NCBI RefSeq assembly: GCF_016342785.1
Contig: NZ_JAEINH010000003.1
Coordinates: 1-64,000, forward strand
Reading direction: 5' to 3'
DNA length: 64,000 nucleotides
DNA from: Sanguibacter suaedae
GTDB lineage: Bacteria > Actinomycetota > Actinomycetes > Actinomycetales > Cellulomonadaceae
A model generated the notes under the pieces. That model was given only the letters and a program-made list of their open reading frames with translations, ran no database searches and was not told where the DNA came from. The position numbers and the translations under genes were made by a program. Below, piece by piece: positions 45,646 to 54,049 of this stretch (the stretch's first letter is position 1; each line of letters starts with the position of its first letter).

Positions 45646-46689
45646 TCAGGCTCCGGCGCCGAGGACCTGCGCCAGTCCGGTCCCCGCGAGGGCGATCGTC
45701 GCCTGAGCGGTCGCCCGCGCGTCCGGTTCGCCCGCGACGGCGAACGTCCCGTCCTCACCGACCTGCCCGACGAGCCAGTCCCGCCCTGCGGAGCCGTCCT
45801 GGCCCGCGTCCTCGAGCGCGCTGACGACCACGGCGGTGCTGTTGGTGTTCGGGGTTTCCTCCCCGGAGGCGGCCCACGCAGCGCCCGAGTCCTCCTGGAG
45901 CCGCACGGAGTCCAGCCATCCCAGGGCGCGGCTCACCGTCTCGGCCTCCGGGTCCTCCCCCGCCGCGACGAGCGCCGAGACGGAGAACGCCGTGGCGTCC
46001 ACGTCGCCCTCGCAGTCGCCGTCCGGCTCGTCGGCGAGCTGCGCGGGGTAGCCCCCGTCGGTGCACTGCTGGGCTACGAGGTAGGCGGTACCGCTGGGCG
46101 TCCCCTCGCCGACGGTGCTCGACGCGAGGAGCGCCCACGCCTGGGAGACGGTGTGCGAGTAGTCGTCCGCCCCGCGGTCGCTGAACCGTCCGGTGGGCGC
46201 CTCGAGACCTTCGAGCTCGGCGACGAGATCACGGCCGTCGACGTTGCGCGGGTCGAGCCCTGCGGTGTCGAGGACGGTGACGAGCTTGGCGAGAGAGCCC
46301 GCGTAGAGGGCGTCCTGGCCGTCGCCGACATACCCGAGGACGACGTCCGGTGCGGCGAGGGCCGTCGCGAGCTCTGCGGCGCCGGCGGTGTCACCGGCGG
46401 CGGTGAGCGCGAGGACGATGTCCGCGGTGAGGCCCTGGTCGGGGTACGTGGCACCGTCGAACTCCGTCTCGACGACCTGGCCGTCGCTGAGGTCGGCGAG
46501 CCACGTCGCGGAGGCCTGCGCGTGGTCTGCCGTCGTCCCGGCGTCCGCGGACACCGAGGCGGAGGGCGCGTCGGTGCCCTCGGGGTCGGACGAGCACCCG
46601 GAGAGCACGAGGGCCACGAGGCTCGCGGTGACGAGAACGGCACGGCGCCCGGGGACGGAAGGACACGAGGTGGATCGGTGTGTCAGCAC
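45646..46689 (-). CDS. Lipoprotein with terpenoid-cyclase-like alpha/alpha-toroid repeats
   Basis: A 347-residue lipoprotein. The signal RRAVLVTASLVALVLSGC ends in lipobox LSGC. The mature part has at least five helical repeats of the prenyltransferase/squalene-oxidase type, including CTDGGYPAQ...DVDATAFSVSALVAAG, LQEDSGAAWA...NTNSTAVVVSALEDAG and EDGTFAV...RATAQATIALAGTGL. That alpha-toroid also forms the N-terminal domain of vertebrate transcobalamin and intrinsic factor. Catalytic DxDD-type residues of cyclases are not evident. First gene of the ECF operon; the GTG at 46689 follows TAGACT by 7 nt. An upstream in-frame ATG at 46737 is less likely because it adds a non-signal extension. Confidence 0.8.
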   Translation of the reverse strand: MLTHRSTSCPSVPGRRAVLVTASLVALVLSGCSSDPEGTDAPSASVSADAGTTADHAQASATWLADLSDGQVVETEFDGATYPDQGLTADIVLALTAAGDTAGAAELATALAAPDVVLGYVGDGQDALYAGSLAKLVTVLDTAGLDPRNVDGRDLVAELEGLEAPTGRFSDRGADDYSHTVSQAWALLASSTVGEGTPSGTAYLVAQQCTDGGYPAQLADEPDGDCEGDVDATAFSVSALVAAGEDPEAETVSRALGWLDSVRLQEDSGAAWAASGEETPNTNSTAVVVSALEDAGQDGSAGRDWLVGQVGEDGTFAVAGEPDARATAQATIALAGTGLAQVLGAGA

Positions 46690-46696
46690 GTCGGGA

Positions 46697-46702
46697 AGTC
46701 TA
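46697..46702 (-). promoter_or_regulatory. Leaderless -10 element of the ECF operon
   Basis: TAGACT on the minus strand lies 7 nt before the GTG at 46689. The same hexamer and spacing precede metH. The gap to the upstream acetyltransferase gene is only 64 nt, so no riboswitch fits. Confidence 0.6.
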
Positions 46703-46753
46703 GGCGTGACGAGCCCGACGGGCGCGGCACGTCTCATACGCGCCCGTCCCCTC

Positions 46754-47776
46754 TCACAGCTCGAGGGAGTACATCCGTGATCCCTGGACCTTGACGAACC
46801 CCAGGCTCGAGTAGAGGCCGAAGGCCCCCGAGGGGTTGTCCGCGTCCACGTCGAGCTCCGCGTAGCCCATGCCGCTCGCGGTGTAGGCACGCATGGCTGC
46901 GGCGAGGAGGGCGACGGCGATCTTCCGCCCACGGTAGGCACGTCGCACACCGAGCGTCTCGATGTACCCGGTGGTCCGTCCCGTGACCTCCCAGTCCTGC
47001 TCGTAGCGCCCCGACAGGAGGTAGCCCACGACGTAGGGGACGTCGTCGGCCTTGCTGTCGTCGACGACGACGAAGCTCCACGTGGGCGCGAACATGCTCC
47101 TGCCGTGCTGCCACGACTCGCGGGTCGCCGGCTGGCTCCCCCAGTGGTCACGGAACGCGTCGTTGTGGGCGTGGCGAGCCGCGTCGTCGAGCTGGGACGA
47201 CCAGGGCAGGACGCGGAGGCCGTCGGCGAGCGGGACGTCGAGGACGGGCTCCGAGAGGTCCCGCTGGAGGTTCGAGTAGAACCGCATGGCCCCGTACCCG
47301 GCACGCTCGAAGAGGTGCCACTGGTCAGGGGCCGTGTCGTCGAGGAAGACCGCGATCCGCCGCGGGACGTCGTCCGTCCTCTCGGCGAGCTTCTGCCGGG
47401 CCCGGGCGGTCATCCAGGCGACGACCTCCCGACCCACTCCTGCCCCACGCACCTCAGGGTGCACGCCACCCGCCAGGAAGGCCCGGATGACGGTCGTGTC
47501 CCCGGGCGGGCACTCGACGGTGCCGTAGGCGCGGAACACGCCCGCCTCGTCGATGCCCACGAGCGTGTCCCGCGCAGGGTCCTTCCAGTCACCGACGAAC
47601 TGGTCGGCGACCTCGGCCAGGGCGGTACGGTACGGCGGCTGGTCCACGCCCTCGATCGCCGAGACCAGACCGTGGAGCGCCTCGCAGTCGGCGGGCTCCA
47701 GCGCACGCCAGCGCAGCCCGAGGTCGGACGATGGCAGCGGGACGGACGCGCGCGGACGCTCGGAGGTCTTGCTCAT
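46754..47776 (-). CDS. Tandem-GNAT N-acetyltransferase
   Basis: A 340-residue protein with two GNAT folds. Domain 1 (about residues 20-180) has GGVHPEVRGAGVGREVVAWM as the acetyl-CoA loop. Domain 2 (about 185-340) has LGVRRAYRGRKIAVALLAAAMRAY, then LDVDADNPSGAFGLYSSLGFVKV. Tandem GNATs include mycothiol synthase MshD and aminoglycoside 2'-N-acetyltransferase-like proteins; the length fits but I cannot assign a substrate. The ATG is preceded by TAGGGT and exactly 6 nt. It is upstream of the ECF operon on the same strand, but separated by its own stop and the ECF promoter. Confidence 0.83.
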   Translation of the reverse strand: MSKTSERPRASVPLPSSDLGLRWRALEPADCEALHGLVSAIEGVDQPPYRTALAEVADQFVGDWKDPARDTLVGIDEAGVFRAYGTVECPPGDTTVIRAFLAGGVHPEVRGAGVGREVVAWMTARARQKLAERTDDVPRRIAVFLDDTAPDQWHLFERAGYGAMRFYSNLQRDLSEPVLDVPLADGLRVLPWSSQLDDAARHAHNDAFRDHWGSQPATRESWQHGRSMFAPTWSFVVVDDSKADDVPYVVGYLLSGRYEQDWEVTGRTTGYIETLGVRRAYRGRKIAVALLAAAMRAYTASGMGYAELDVDADNPSGAFGLYSSLGFVKVQGSRMYSLEL

Positions 47777-47782
47777 GGCCCC

Positions 47783-47788
47783 ACCCTA
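47783..47788 (-). promoter_or_regulatory. Leaderless -10 element of the tandem-GNAT gene
   Basis: TAGGGT on the minus strand ends 6 nt (GGGGCC) before the ATG at 47776. Confidence 0.6.
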
Positions 47789-47858
47789 GGGACTCCCGGC
47801 CTCCGCGGAACAGACCTTCGGCCCGGACCATCCCCTTCCGGCCCTGTGCACCCCACGC

Positions 47859-49985
47859 TCAGGCGTCGATCCGAGCACGGTCCAGGGCGTCGGCGCCGGC
47901 GACGATGAAGTCCTTGCGGGGCGCCACGTCGGACCCCATGAGCAGCTCGAAGACCCGCTCCGCGGACTCCGCGTGGTCGGCCGTCACCCGGCGGAGCGTC
48001 CTGTGCCGGGGGTCCATGGTGGTCTCGGCCAGCTGGTCCGCATCCATCTCTCCGAGACCCTTGTACCGCTGGATGTCCTCCTTGTACCGCTTGCCGCTCT
48101 TGTCGAGCCTCTTCAGCGTCGCGGAGAGCTCCTGCTCGGAGTACGTGTAGATGAACTCGTTCTTCCTGGAGCCTGCACCGATGACCTCGACCCTGTGCAG
48201 CGGCGGTACCGCGGCATAGACACGACCGGCATCGACGAGCGGGCGCATGTACCGGAAGAACAGGGTGAGCAGGAGGGTCCTGATGTGGGCGCCGTCGACG
48301 TCGGCATCCGTCATGAGGACGATCTTCCCGTAGCGCGCGGCCTCGAGGTCGAAGGAGCGCCCGGACCCGGCACCGAGGACCTGGATGATGGCAGCGCACT
48401 CGGCGTTGCGGAGCATGTCGCTCACGGACGCCTTCTGGACGTTGAGGATCTTCCCGCGGATGGGCAGCAGCGCCTGGAAGTCGGAGCTGCGGGCGAGCTT
48501 GGCGGTCCCGAGGGCGCTGTCCCCCTCGACGATGAACAGCTCGCTGCGCTCGACGTCGTCGCTGCGGCAGTCCGCGAGCTTCGACGGCAGGGCCGAGGTC
48601 TCGAGCGCGTTCTTCCGCCGGGAGATCTCCTTCTGCTTCCGCGCGGAGAGCCGCGCGCGCATCTCGGCGACGATCTTGTCGAGGAGGATCGTTGACTGTG
48701 TCTTGTCGTCTCGCTTCGGGGACGAGAACATCGCGTTGACCTGCTGCTCGACCACCCTGGCGACGATCGCCCGCACGGGCGCGGTGCCGAGCACCTCCTT
48801 CGTCTGCCCCTCGAACTGGGGCTCGGCGAGACGCACCGTGAGGACCGCGGTGAGGCCGGCGAGCACGTCGTCCTTCTCGATGCGCTCCGCGGAGTCCTTC
48901 GTGGAGACCTTCAGCCGTCGCGCGTTCGCCTCCACCGCCTTGCGCACGACCTTGAGGAGGCCGGCCTCGAACCCGGCGAGGTGGGCGCCACCCTTGGGGG
49001 TGGAGATGATGTTCACGAAGGTGCGGACCTCGGTGTCGTAGCCCGTGCCCCACCGCATCGCGAGGTCCACCTCGCAGTCCCGCTCGACCTCCTGGGCGAC
49101 CATGTGCCCGCGCTCGTCGAGGACCGGGACCGTCTCCTTGAAGGTCCCCGAGCCGGTGAGGTGCCACGTCGCGGTGACGGGTGCGTCAGGTGCCAGGAAC
49201 TCGACGAAGTCGACCGTCCCGCCGTGGTGGACGAACGTCTCCTCGTGCGGCCCGGACTCGCCGGGCGTCCCGGGGACGCCGCGCTCGTCCCGGACGGTGA
49301 TCTGGAGGCCGGGGACGAGGAAGGTGGTCTGACGGACCCGGGTGACGAGCTCGTCGTAGGAGAAGACCGCGGACTTCGGGAAGACCTGGCGGTCGGCCCA
49401 GTACCGAACCCGCGTCCCGGTCTGTCCTCTCTTCGCCTTGCCCGCGACGACGAGCTCGGACCGGTCGGTGAACGGGGTGAACGGGGAGTCGGGCCCGATC
49501 CCCCGGGTGTCGTCGAAGTGCCCAGGCTCGCCGCGCCGGAACGTCATGCGGTGCACCTTGCTCGCCCGGTCGACCTCGACGTCGAGCCGCGACGAGAGGG
49601 CGTTGACGACGGACGCGCCGACCCCGTGGAGACCGCCCGACGCCGTGTAGGAGCCACCGCCGAACTTCCCGCCCGCGTGGAGCTTGGTGTAGACGACCTC
49701 GACTCCGCTCAGACCGGTCTTGGGCTCGACGTCCACCGGGATGCCACGGCCGTTGTCGCGGACGGTGACCGACGTGTCGGCATGGAGCACGATGCCGATC
49801 TCCGTGCAGTGCCCTCCGAGGGCCTCGTCGACGGAGTTGTCGATGATCTCCCACAGGCAGTGCATGAGGCCACGGGAGTCCGTCGACCCGATGTACATGC
49901 CCGGGCGCTTGCGAACCGCCTCCAGCCCTTCGAGGACAGAGAGGTGCCGTGCCGTGTAGCTGGATTCCGCGGATGCCGTCGTCAC
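47859..49985 (-). CDS. parE: Type II topoisomerase subunit B (ParE/second GyrB type)
   Basis: A 708-residue GHKL ATPase plus TOPRIM protein. Motifs: EIIDNSVDEALGG (Mg-binding Asn), DNGRGIPVD, GLHGVGASVVNALS (ATP lid), FIVEGDSALG and LMTDADVDGAHIRTLLL (TOPRIM), and the C-terminal RYKGLGEMDADQLAETTMDP. The long insert of enterobacterial GyrB is missing, so it fits ParE or the actinobacterial second GyrB. The A partner is probably the protein encoded at 32784-35258. The GTG at 49985 is preceded by TAGGCT and 8 nt, giving at most a very short leader. It is divergent from the DUF7455 gene. Confidence 0.93.
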   Translation of the reverse strand: MTTASAESSYTARHLSVLEGLEAVRKRPGMYIGSTDSRGLMHCLWEIIDNSVDEALGGHCTEIGIVLHADTSVTVRDNGRGIPVDVEPKTGLSGVEVVYTKLHAGGKFGGGSYTASGGLHGVGASVVNALSSRLDVEVDRASKVHRMTFRRGEPGHFDDTRGIGPDSPFTPFTDRSELVVAGKAKRGQTGTRVRYWADRQVFPKSAVFSYDELVTRVRQTTFLVPGLQITVRDERGVPGTPGESGPHEETFVHHGGTVDFVEFLAPDAPVTATWHLTGSGTFKETVPVLDERGHMVAQEVERDCEVDLAMRWGTGYDTEVRTFVNIISTPKGGAHLAGFEAGLLKVVRKAVEANARRLKVSTKDSAERIEKDDVLAGLTAVLTVRLAEPQFEGQTKEVLGTAPVRAIVARVVEQQVNAMFSSPKRDDKTQSTILLDKIVAEMRARLSARKQKEISRRKNALETSALPSKLADCRSDDVERSELFIVEGDSALGTAKLARSSDFQALLPIRGKILNVQKASVSDMLRNAECAAIIQVLGAGSGRSFDLEAARYGKIVLMTDADVDGAHIRTLLLTLFFRYMRPLVDAGRVYAAVPPLHRVEVIGAGSRKNEFIYTYSEQELSATLKRLDKSGKRYKEDIQRYKGLGEMDADQLAETTMDPRHRTLRRVTADHAESAERVFELLMGSDVAPRKDFIVAGADALDRARIDA

Positions 49986-50107
49986 GGTGTCAGAGCCTAA
50001 CGGGTCCCTCCGACACCCCCCGCCAAGGCTGCTCTCCACGGATCCGCGCGAATACGCGGGGAGCGAACCCGCCCCCACGCGGCGGAGGAAGGTGGTTTCA
50101 TGGTCAG

Positions 50108-50320
50108 GTGACTACAACGACCGAAGCCCTGACCGTGGCCGACCGCTGCGACCGCTGCGGCGCTCAGGCCTACGTGCGAGTCGTCCTCCCCTCGGGCGAG
50201 CTCCTGTTCTGCGCTCACCACGCACGAGCGCACTCCGACGCCTTCACGGGCGTCGCCACGCACATCCAGGACGAGACCGACCGTCTGCTCGAGGAGCACG
50301 GGGCCGGCGCGAGGAGCTGA
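50108..50320 (+). CDS. DUF7455 small zinc-binding-type protein
   Basis: A 70-residue protein. The core ADRCDRCGAQAYVRVVLPSGELLFCAHHARAH has a CxxC and a CxHH pair that probably bind one zinc ion. The family is found next to sigA and gyrase-type genes in many actinobacteria and has no known role. The GTG at 50108 has no good Shine-Dalgarno; TTTCAT lies 6 nt upstream and may be a -10 for a leaderless start, though it is a weak match. A very strong hairpin follows the gene. Confidence 0.8.
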   Translation: MTTTTEALTVADRCDRCGAQAYVRVVLPSGELLFCAHHARAHSDAFTGVATHIQDETDRLLEEHGAGARS

Positions 50321-50368
50321 TCTCCCGCCGGCACCCGCCGCTCGGCGTCCCTCGTCGGCGCCGATCAC

Positions 50369-50424
50369 GCACAGACGACTGATGCCCACCCCCTCACCAG
50401 GGGGTGGGCATCAGTCGTCTGTGC
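50369..50424. terminator. 25-bp perfect hairpin, bidirectional terminator between DUF7455 gene and sigA
   Basis: A perfect 25-bp inverted repeat (50369-50393 with 50400-50424) with a 6-nt loop (TCACCA). It sits between convergent stops (50320 plus, 50457 minus). It is the longest perfect stem seen in the window and less uniformly GC than the others. Confidence 0.9.
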
Positions 50425-50456
50425 CCGGGGAGCACGGCGCGAGCCGTGGGTGCCCG

Positions 50457-51953
50457 TCAGTCGAGGTAGTCGCGCAGCACCTGCGAGCGGCTCGGGTGCC
50501 GCAGCTTCGACATCGTCTTCGACTCGATCTGGCGGATCCGCTCACGCGTCACGCCGTAGACCTTGCCGATCTCGTCGAGCGTCTTGGGCTGCCCGTCCGT
50601 GAGACCGAAGCGCATGGAGACCACGCCGGCCTCACGCTCGGAGAGCGTGTCGAGGACCTGGTGCAGCTGCTCCTGCAGGAGGGTGAAGCTCACTGCGTCC
50701 GCGGGGACGACGGCCTCGGAGTCCTCGATGAGGTCGCCGAACTCGCTGTCGCCGTCCTCACCGAGGGGTGTGTGCAGCGAGATCGGCTCACGACCGTACT
50801 TCTGGACCTCGACGACCTTCTCGGGCGTCATGTCGAGCTCCTTGGCGAGCTCTTCCGGGGTGGGTTCGCGGCCCAGGTCCTGGAGCATCTGGCGCTGCAC
50901 GCGGGCGAGCTTGTTGATGACCTCGACCATGTGCACAGGGATACGGATGGTGCGTGCCTGGTCGGCCATGGCGCGCGTGATGGCCTGCCGGATCCACCAG
51001 GTGGCGTACGTGGAGAACTTGTAGCCCTTCGTGTAGTCGAACTTCTCGACCGCACGGATCAGACCGAGGTTCCCCTCCTGGATGAGGTCGAGGAAGAGCA
51101 TCCCGCGGCCGGTGTACCGCTTGGCGAGCGACACGACGAGACGCAGGTTGGCCTCGAGCAGGTGGTTCTTCGCCCGACGCCCGTCCCCGGCGATCCACTC
51201 GAGCTCGCGACGCGCCTTCGCCTCGAACTTCGTGTCGGACGCGAGGCGCTCCTCCGCGAACAGCCCGGCCTCGATGCGCTTGGCGAGCTCGACCTCCTGC
51301 TCGGCGTTGAGGAGCGCGACCTTGCCGATCTGCTTGAGGTAGTCCTTCACCGGGTCGGCGGTGGCACCTGCGGTGACGACCTGCTGGGCAGGTGCGTCGT
51401 CGTCGTCGGCGTCCGAGTAGACGAAGCCGCGTGACTCGTCGGGCTCCTCGCCGGCCTTGGCGGTGACGGTGGCCGGATCGACCTCGACGGGCTCGTCGAC
51501 GACGACGCCGTCCGCCTCCGGGACCGAGTCGGCGGCCGTCTTGCGCCGCGTGCGCTTGGCGGGGGCTGCCGCCTTCGTCGCGGGCGCCTTCCGCGGAGCC
51601 CGCTTCGTGGTGGTCACCGGCGAGGCATCAGCGGACGCGTCCGCGTCGCCCTCGACGACCTTGGTCGCAGCGGCGGCCTTGGGCTTCACCGCGCGTGCCG
51701 TGGTGCTCGTGGCGCGGGTGGACGCGGCGGCCGCGACCTTCGTCGCCGGGAGGTCGACGTCGACACCGGCGGCAGCGAAGGCACGGAACACGGCCTTGAG
51801 CCGCTTCGCGTCGGCGACCTCCGCCTGCTCGCAGGCGTCACGGAAGCTCTCGGCGTCGATACGGCCGTGGGCGGACCCACGACGGATGAGTTCTTGCAGT
51901 GCTGGGTGCTCGAATTCGCGCGGGAGGGCGGGATTCGCAGAGATGGGCGCCAC
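50457..51953 (-). CDS. sigA: Primary RNA polymerase sigma factor (SigA/HrdB)
   Basis: A 498-residue group 1 sigma-70 factor. The N-terminal 200 residues comprise region 1.1-like helices and a long Ala/Lys/Thr-rich then acidic linker, as in HrdB. Region 1.2 starts at [13 protein letters not shown]. Region 2 includes [60 protein letters not shown] (-10 recognition and melting). Region 4 ends with [30 protein letters not shown] (-35 recognition). The GTG at 51953 has AAAGG 8 nt upstream; the predicted leader is about 68 nt. This is the sigma factor expected to read the TAnnnT elements described here. Confidence 0.97.
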   Translation of the reverse strand: MAPISANPALPREFEHPALQELIRRGSAHGRIDAESFRDACEQAEVADAKRLKAVFRAFAAAGVDVDLPATKVAAAASTRATSTTARAVKPKAAAATKVVEGDADASADASPVTTTKRAPRKAPATKAAAPAKRTRRKTAADSVPEADGVVVDEPVEVDPATVTAKAGEEPDESRGFVYSDADDDDAPAQQVVTAGATADPVKDYLKQIGKVALLNAEQEVELAKRIEAGLFAEERLASDTKFEAKARRELEWIAGDGRRAKNHLLEANLRLVVSLAKRYTGRGMLFLDLIQEGNLGLIRAVEKFDYTKGYKFSTYATWWIRQAITRAMADQARTIRIPVHMVEVINKLARVQRQMLQDLGREPTPEELAKELDMTPEKVVEVQKYGREPISLHTPLGEDGDSEFGDLIEDSEAVVPADAVSFTLLQEQLHQVLDTLSEREAGVVSMRFGLTDGQPKTLDEIGKVYGVTRERIRQIESKTMSKLRHPSRSQVLRDYLD

Positions 51954-52028
51954 AAACGACCTTTCGGCATCTCAGGTAGGCGGTGTCCGGCTCTCTCAGG
52001 TGATCCACCGGAGGAGCCGTAAACCCCT

Positions 52029-52034
52029 ATTGTA
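52029..52034 (-). promoter_or_regulatory. sigA promoter -10 element
   Basis: TACAAT on the minus strand, followed by AGGGG, lies 75 nt upstream of the sigA GTG. The transcription start would be near 52022, leaving a leader of about 68 nt with a ribosome binding site. No convincing -35 was seen 17 nt upstream. The remaining sequence up to the universal stress gene shows nothing recognisable. Confidence 0.55.
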
Positions 52035-52225
52035 CTTTGCCGACGCGCCCCGCAGGTCCTCCGGGAGGTCTTGGGGCGTGCCGCTGGCCGACGTGCCGGG
52101 TGAGAATCCGGGGCTCCCGAGGGGATGGCACGCCGTCGGCGTGCGCTCGGACGGCCCGTGGTCCCTCTCTCCGGCGTCGTCCGGTGCAACCGTCCGCACC
52201 CACGGAGTATTCCGTGCGCACGGCC

Positions 52226-52639
52226 CTACTGGGCGGCGCCCTGCCGCTGCGGCTTGACGGCGAGGACGGGGCACGGGCTCTCGAGGAGGATGCGCTGGGC
52301 GTTCGACCCGAGGATGAGCTTGCCGACCGGGCTGCGGCGTCGCAGACCGATGACGATGACGTCGGCCCGGACCTCCTCGGCGACGGCGATGAGGTCGTCC
52401 GCGACGTCGTGACGCTCGTCGAGGACCCGCACGTCGATGCTCACCCCTGCCGCGCCCGCCTGCTCCTCGAGCCCGGCCATGTCGGCCGCGCGCTGGTCGA
52501 GGACCTCCTGGGAGGGTGAGGACGACTTCTCGCTGACGACGACCACGAGGTCGGTGGACCTGCGCCCGGCCTCGGTCACCGCCGAGGCGAGCCCCTGGCG
52601 TCCTTCCGCGGTAGCGAGATATCCCACGACGACAGTCAT
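52226..52639 (-). CDS. Universal stress protein family protein
   Basis: A 137-residue single-domain UspA protein. MTVVVGYLATAEGRQGL forms the first strand and loop; the ATP-binding-type motif near the end reads GLRRRSPVGKLILGSNAQRILLESPCPVLAVK (G-x2-G-x9-G-S/T pattern, with GKLILGSNAQ). It probably binds ATP and responds to stress or growth arrest. The ATG has GGAGGA 4 nt upstream, so it is conventionally translated. It lies upstream of sigA on the same strand. Confidence 0.9.
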   Translation of the reverse strand: MTVVVGYLATAEGRQGLASAVTEAGRRSTDLVVVVSEKSSSPSQEVLDQRAADMAGLEEQAGAAGVSIDVRVLDERHDVADDLIAVAEEVRADVIVIGLRRRSPVGKLILGSNAQRILLESPCPVLAVKPQRQGAAQ

Positions 52640-52789
52640 CAGTCCTCCGGCCTTCGGCGACGGGCGCCGGTCGGCGCCGTCGTCACCGAAACTACCCGAC
52701 TCAGGACCTCGGCGTCAGGTCGTCGCAGGTGGGCGGCACCGGCCCGGCGGTCACGGCACGCCCAGGACCGTCGCGGGCTCGCCGGAACG

Positions 52790-53908
52790 CTACCGCCCGA
52801 GCGCAGCCCACCCCGGTGGCATCCCCGCGTCGACCGCGCGGCGCAGGAGCGACGCGAGCCGGTACGAGGGGTCGGCCTGGTCCACGAGCGCGAGGAGGGA
52901 CGCCGCACGGGCCCCGTCGCCGTGCCACCAGGCGAGGAGAGCGAGGAGGGTGAGGGCGGGCGCGCGTCGGCGCCTGCTCGCGTGGGACGCGACCTGCTCG
53001 AGGATGGCGCGGTCGGTCCGGGCGCGCTCGCCAGGTCGCAGTCCGGCGACCGGGTCGACGACGGCGGCGACGGCGTCACCTACGGCGCTGCTCGTGTCCT
53101 GTCCGGCGACGTCGCGCACCACGAGGGAGGCGAGAGCGTCCCTCCCCGGGACCAGGGAGACGAGGACCGCGTCGCGGACCCGCACGTCCTCGAGAGCTGC
53201 CTGCAGCCGCCCGAGGACGACCGGCGGGAGAGGTGCGCCGGCCGGCGTGGCGACCTGGGCGGCGCGGCACTCGGACCATGCCGCGAGCGCCTCGATGCGC
53301 CACGCCGTCGTGGCTGCGTCGCCGACGAGGTGCGCGCGGCGGGCACGGTTGCGGCGAGCGGCCGCCTGCGACCGTGCCCGGGCGTCGGCGGGCACCTCGG
53401 GGAGGCGGACGAGGTCCTCACGGCTCGGCGCGACGGCCACGCCCGCGAGGACCATCTGTGCCCCCACCTGGGTCGCGTCGAGGTCCTGGACCGGACGGCC
53501 GCGCTCGGGGCAGCACGTCCGGTCCGGGCATCCCGGGGAGAAGTACGCGTCGGGCGTGACGACCCAGACGTCGAGCGTGTCGACGTCTGTGGTGGCGCGC
53601 AGGCCGCGCAGGGCACGGTCGACCTGCGGGTCGGCGTCCGCCGGTCCCGTGAGGCGATCGGTGTAGACGACGAGGACCGCCGCGGTGCCGCCGTCGTCGG
53701 CCAGGTGCGAGGCGAGGACGGCGCACACGCCCGGACCGTCGGCAGGGTCGGCGACGTCGTCGAGGTCGGCACGCACGACGAGCCCGACGCGTCGCGCAGG
53801 GCCGCGCAGGCTCACGAGGACCACGCTCCTCGTCGGTCGGAAGCCGAGCTGGTAGGGCACGAGGGCGAGGATCTCGCGGGGTTCGTCCACCCGCAGTGTC
53901 GTGTTCAT
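52790..53908 (-). CDS. DUF4192 family protein
   Basis: A 372-residue protein. The N-terminus LRVDEPREILALVPYQLGFRPTRSVVLVSL is the DUF4192 signature, and DVWVVTPDAYFSPGCPDRTCCPERGRPVQDLDATQVGAQMVLAG (with a clustered Cys pattern) is also conserved. The last 75 residues read as a helical, TPR-like segment (ALTLLALLAWWHGDGARAASLLALVDQADP). The family is nearly confined to actinobacteria and has no known function. The ATG at 53908 is preceded by GACGAT and 6 nt, a weak form of the leaderless pattern. It is divergent from the polyprenyl synthase gene. Confidence 0.85.
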   Translation of the reverse strand: MNTTLRVDEPREILALVPYQLGFRPTRSVVLVSLRGPARRVGLVVRADLDDVADPADGPGVCAVLASHLADDGGTAAVLVVYTDRLTGPADADPQVDRALRGLRATTDVDTLDVWVVTPDAYFSPGCPDRTCCPERGRPVQDLDATQVGAQMVLAGVAVAPSREDLVRLPEVPADARARSQAAARRNRARRAHLVGDAATTAWRIEALAAWSECRAAQVATPAGAPLPPVVLGRLQAALEDVRVRDAVLVSLVPGRDALASLVVRDVAGQDTSSAVGDAVAAVVDPVAGLRPGERARTDRAILEQVASHASRRRRAPALTLLALLAWWHGDGARAASLLALVDQADPSYRLASLLRRAVDAGMPPGWAALGR

Positions 53909-54037
53909 CGCCCGATCGTCGGTGCCGGGACGCCTCCACGTGAGTCGCGACGAGTCGCGGTGGGGACGAGAGGCCGGGCTCGGCACCGTGTGGGCGACGT
54001 CGGCCCGCCGGACGGCGCGGACGGCACGACGACCCTC

Positions 54038-54049
54038 TAGGCTCGGCCC
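54038..54049 (+). promoter_or_regulatory. Leaderless -10 element of the polyprenyl synthase gene
   Basis: TAGGCT at 54038-54043 is followed by exactly 6 nt and the ATG at 54050. Confidence 0.65.
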
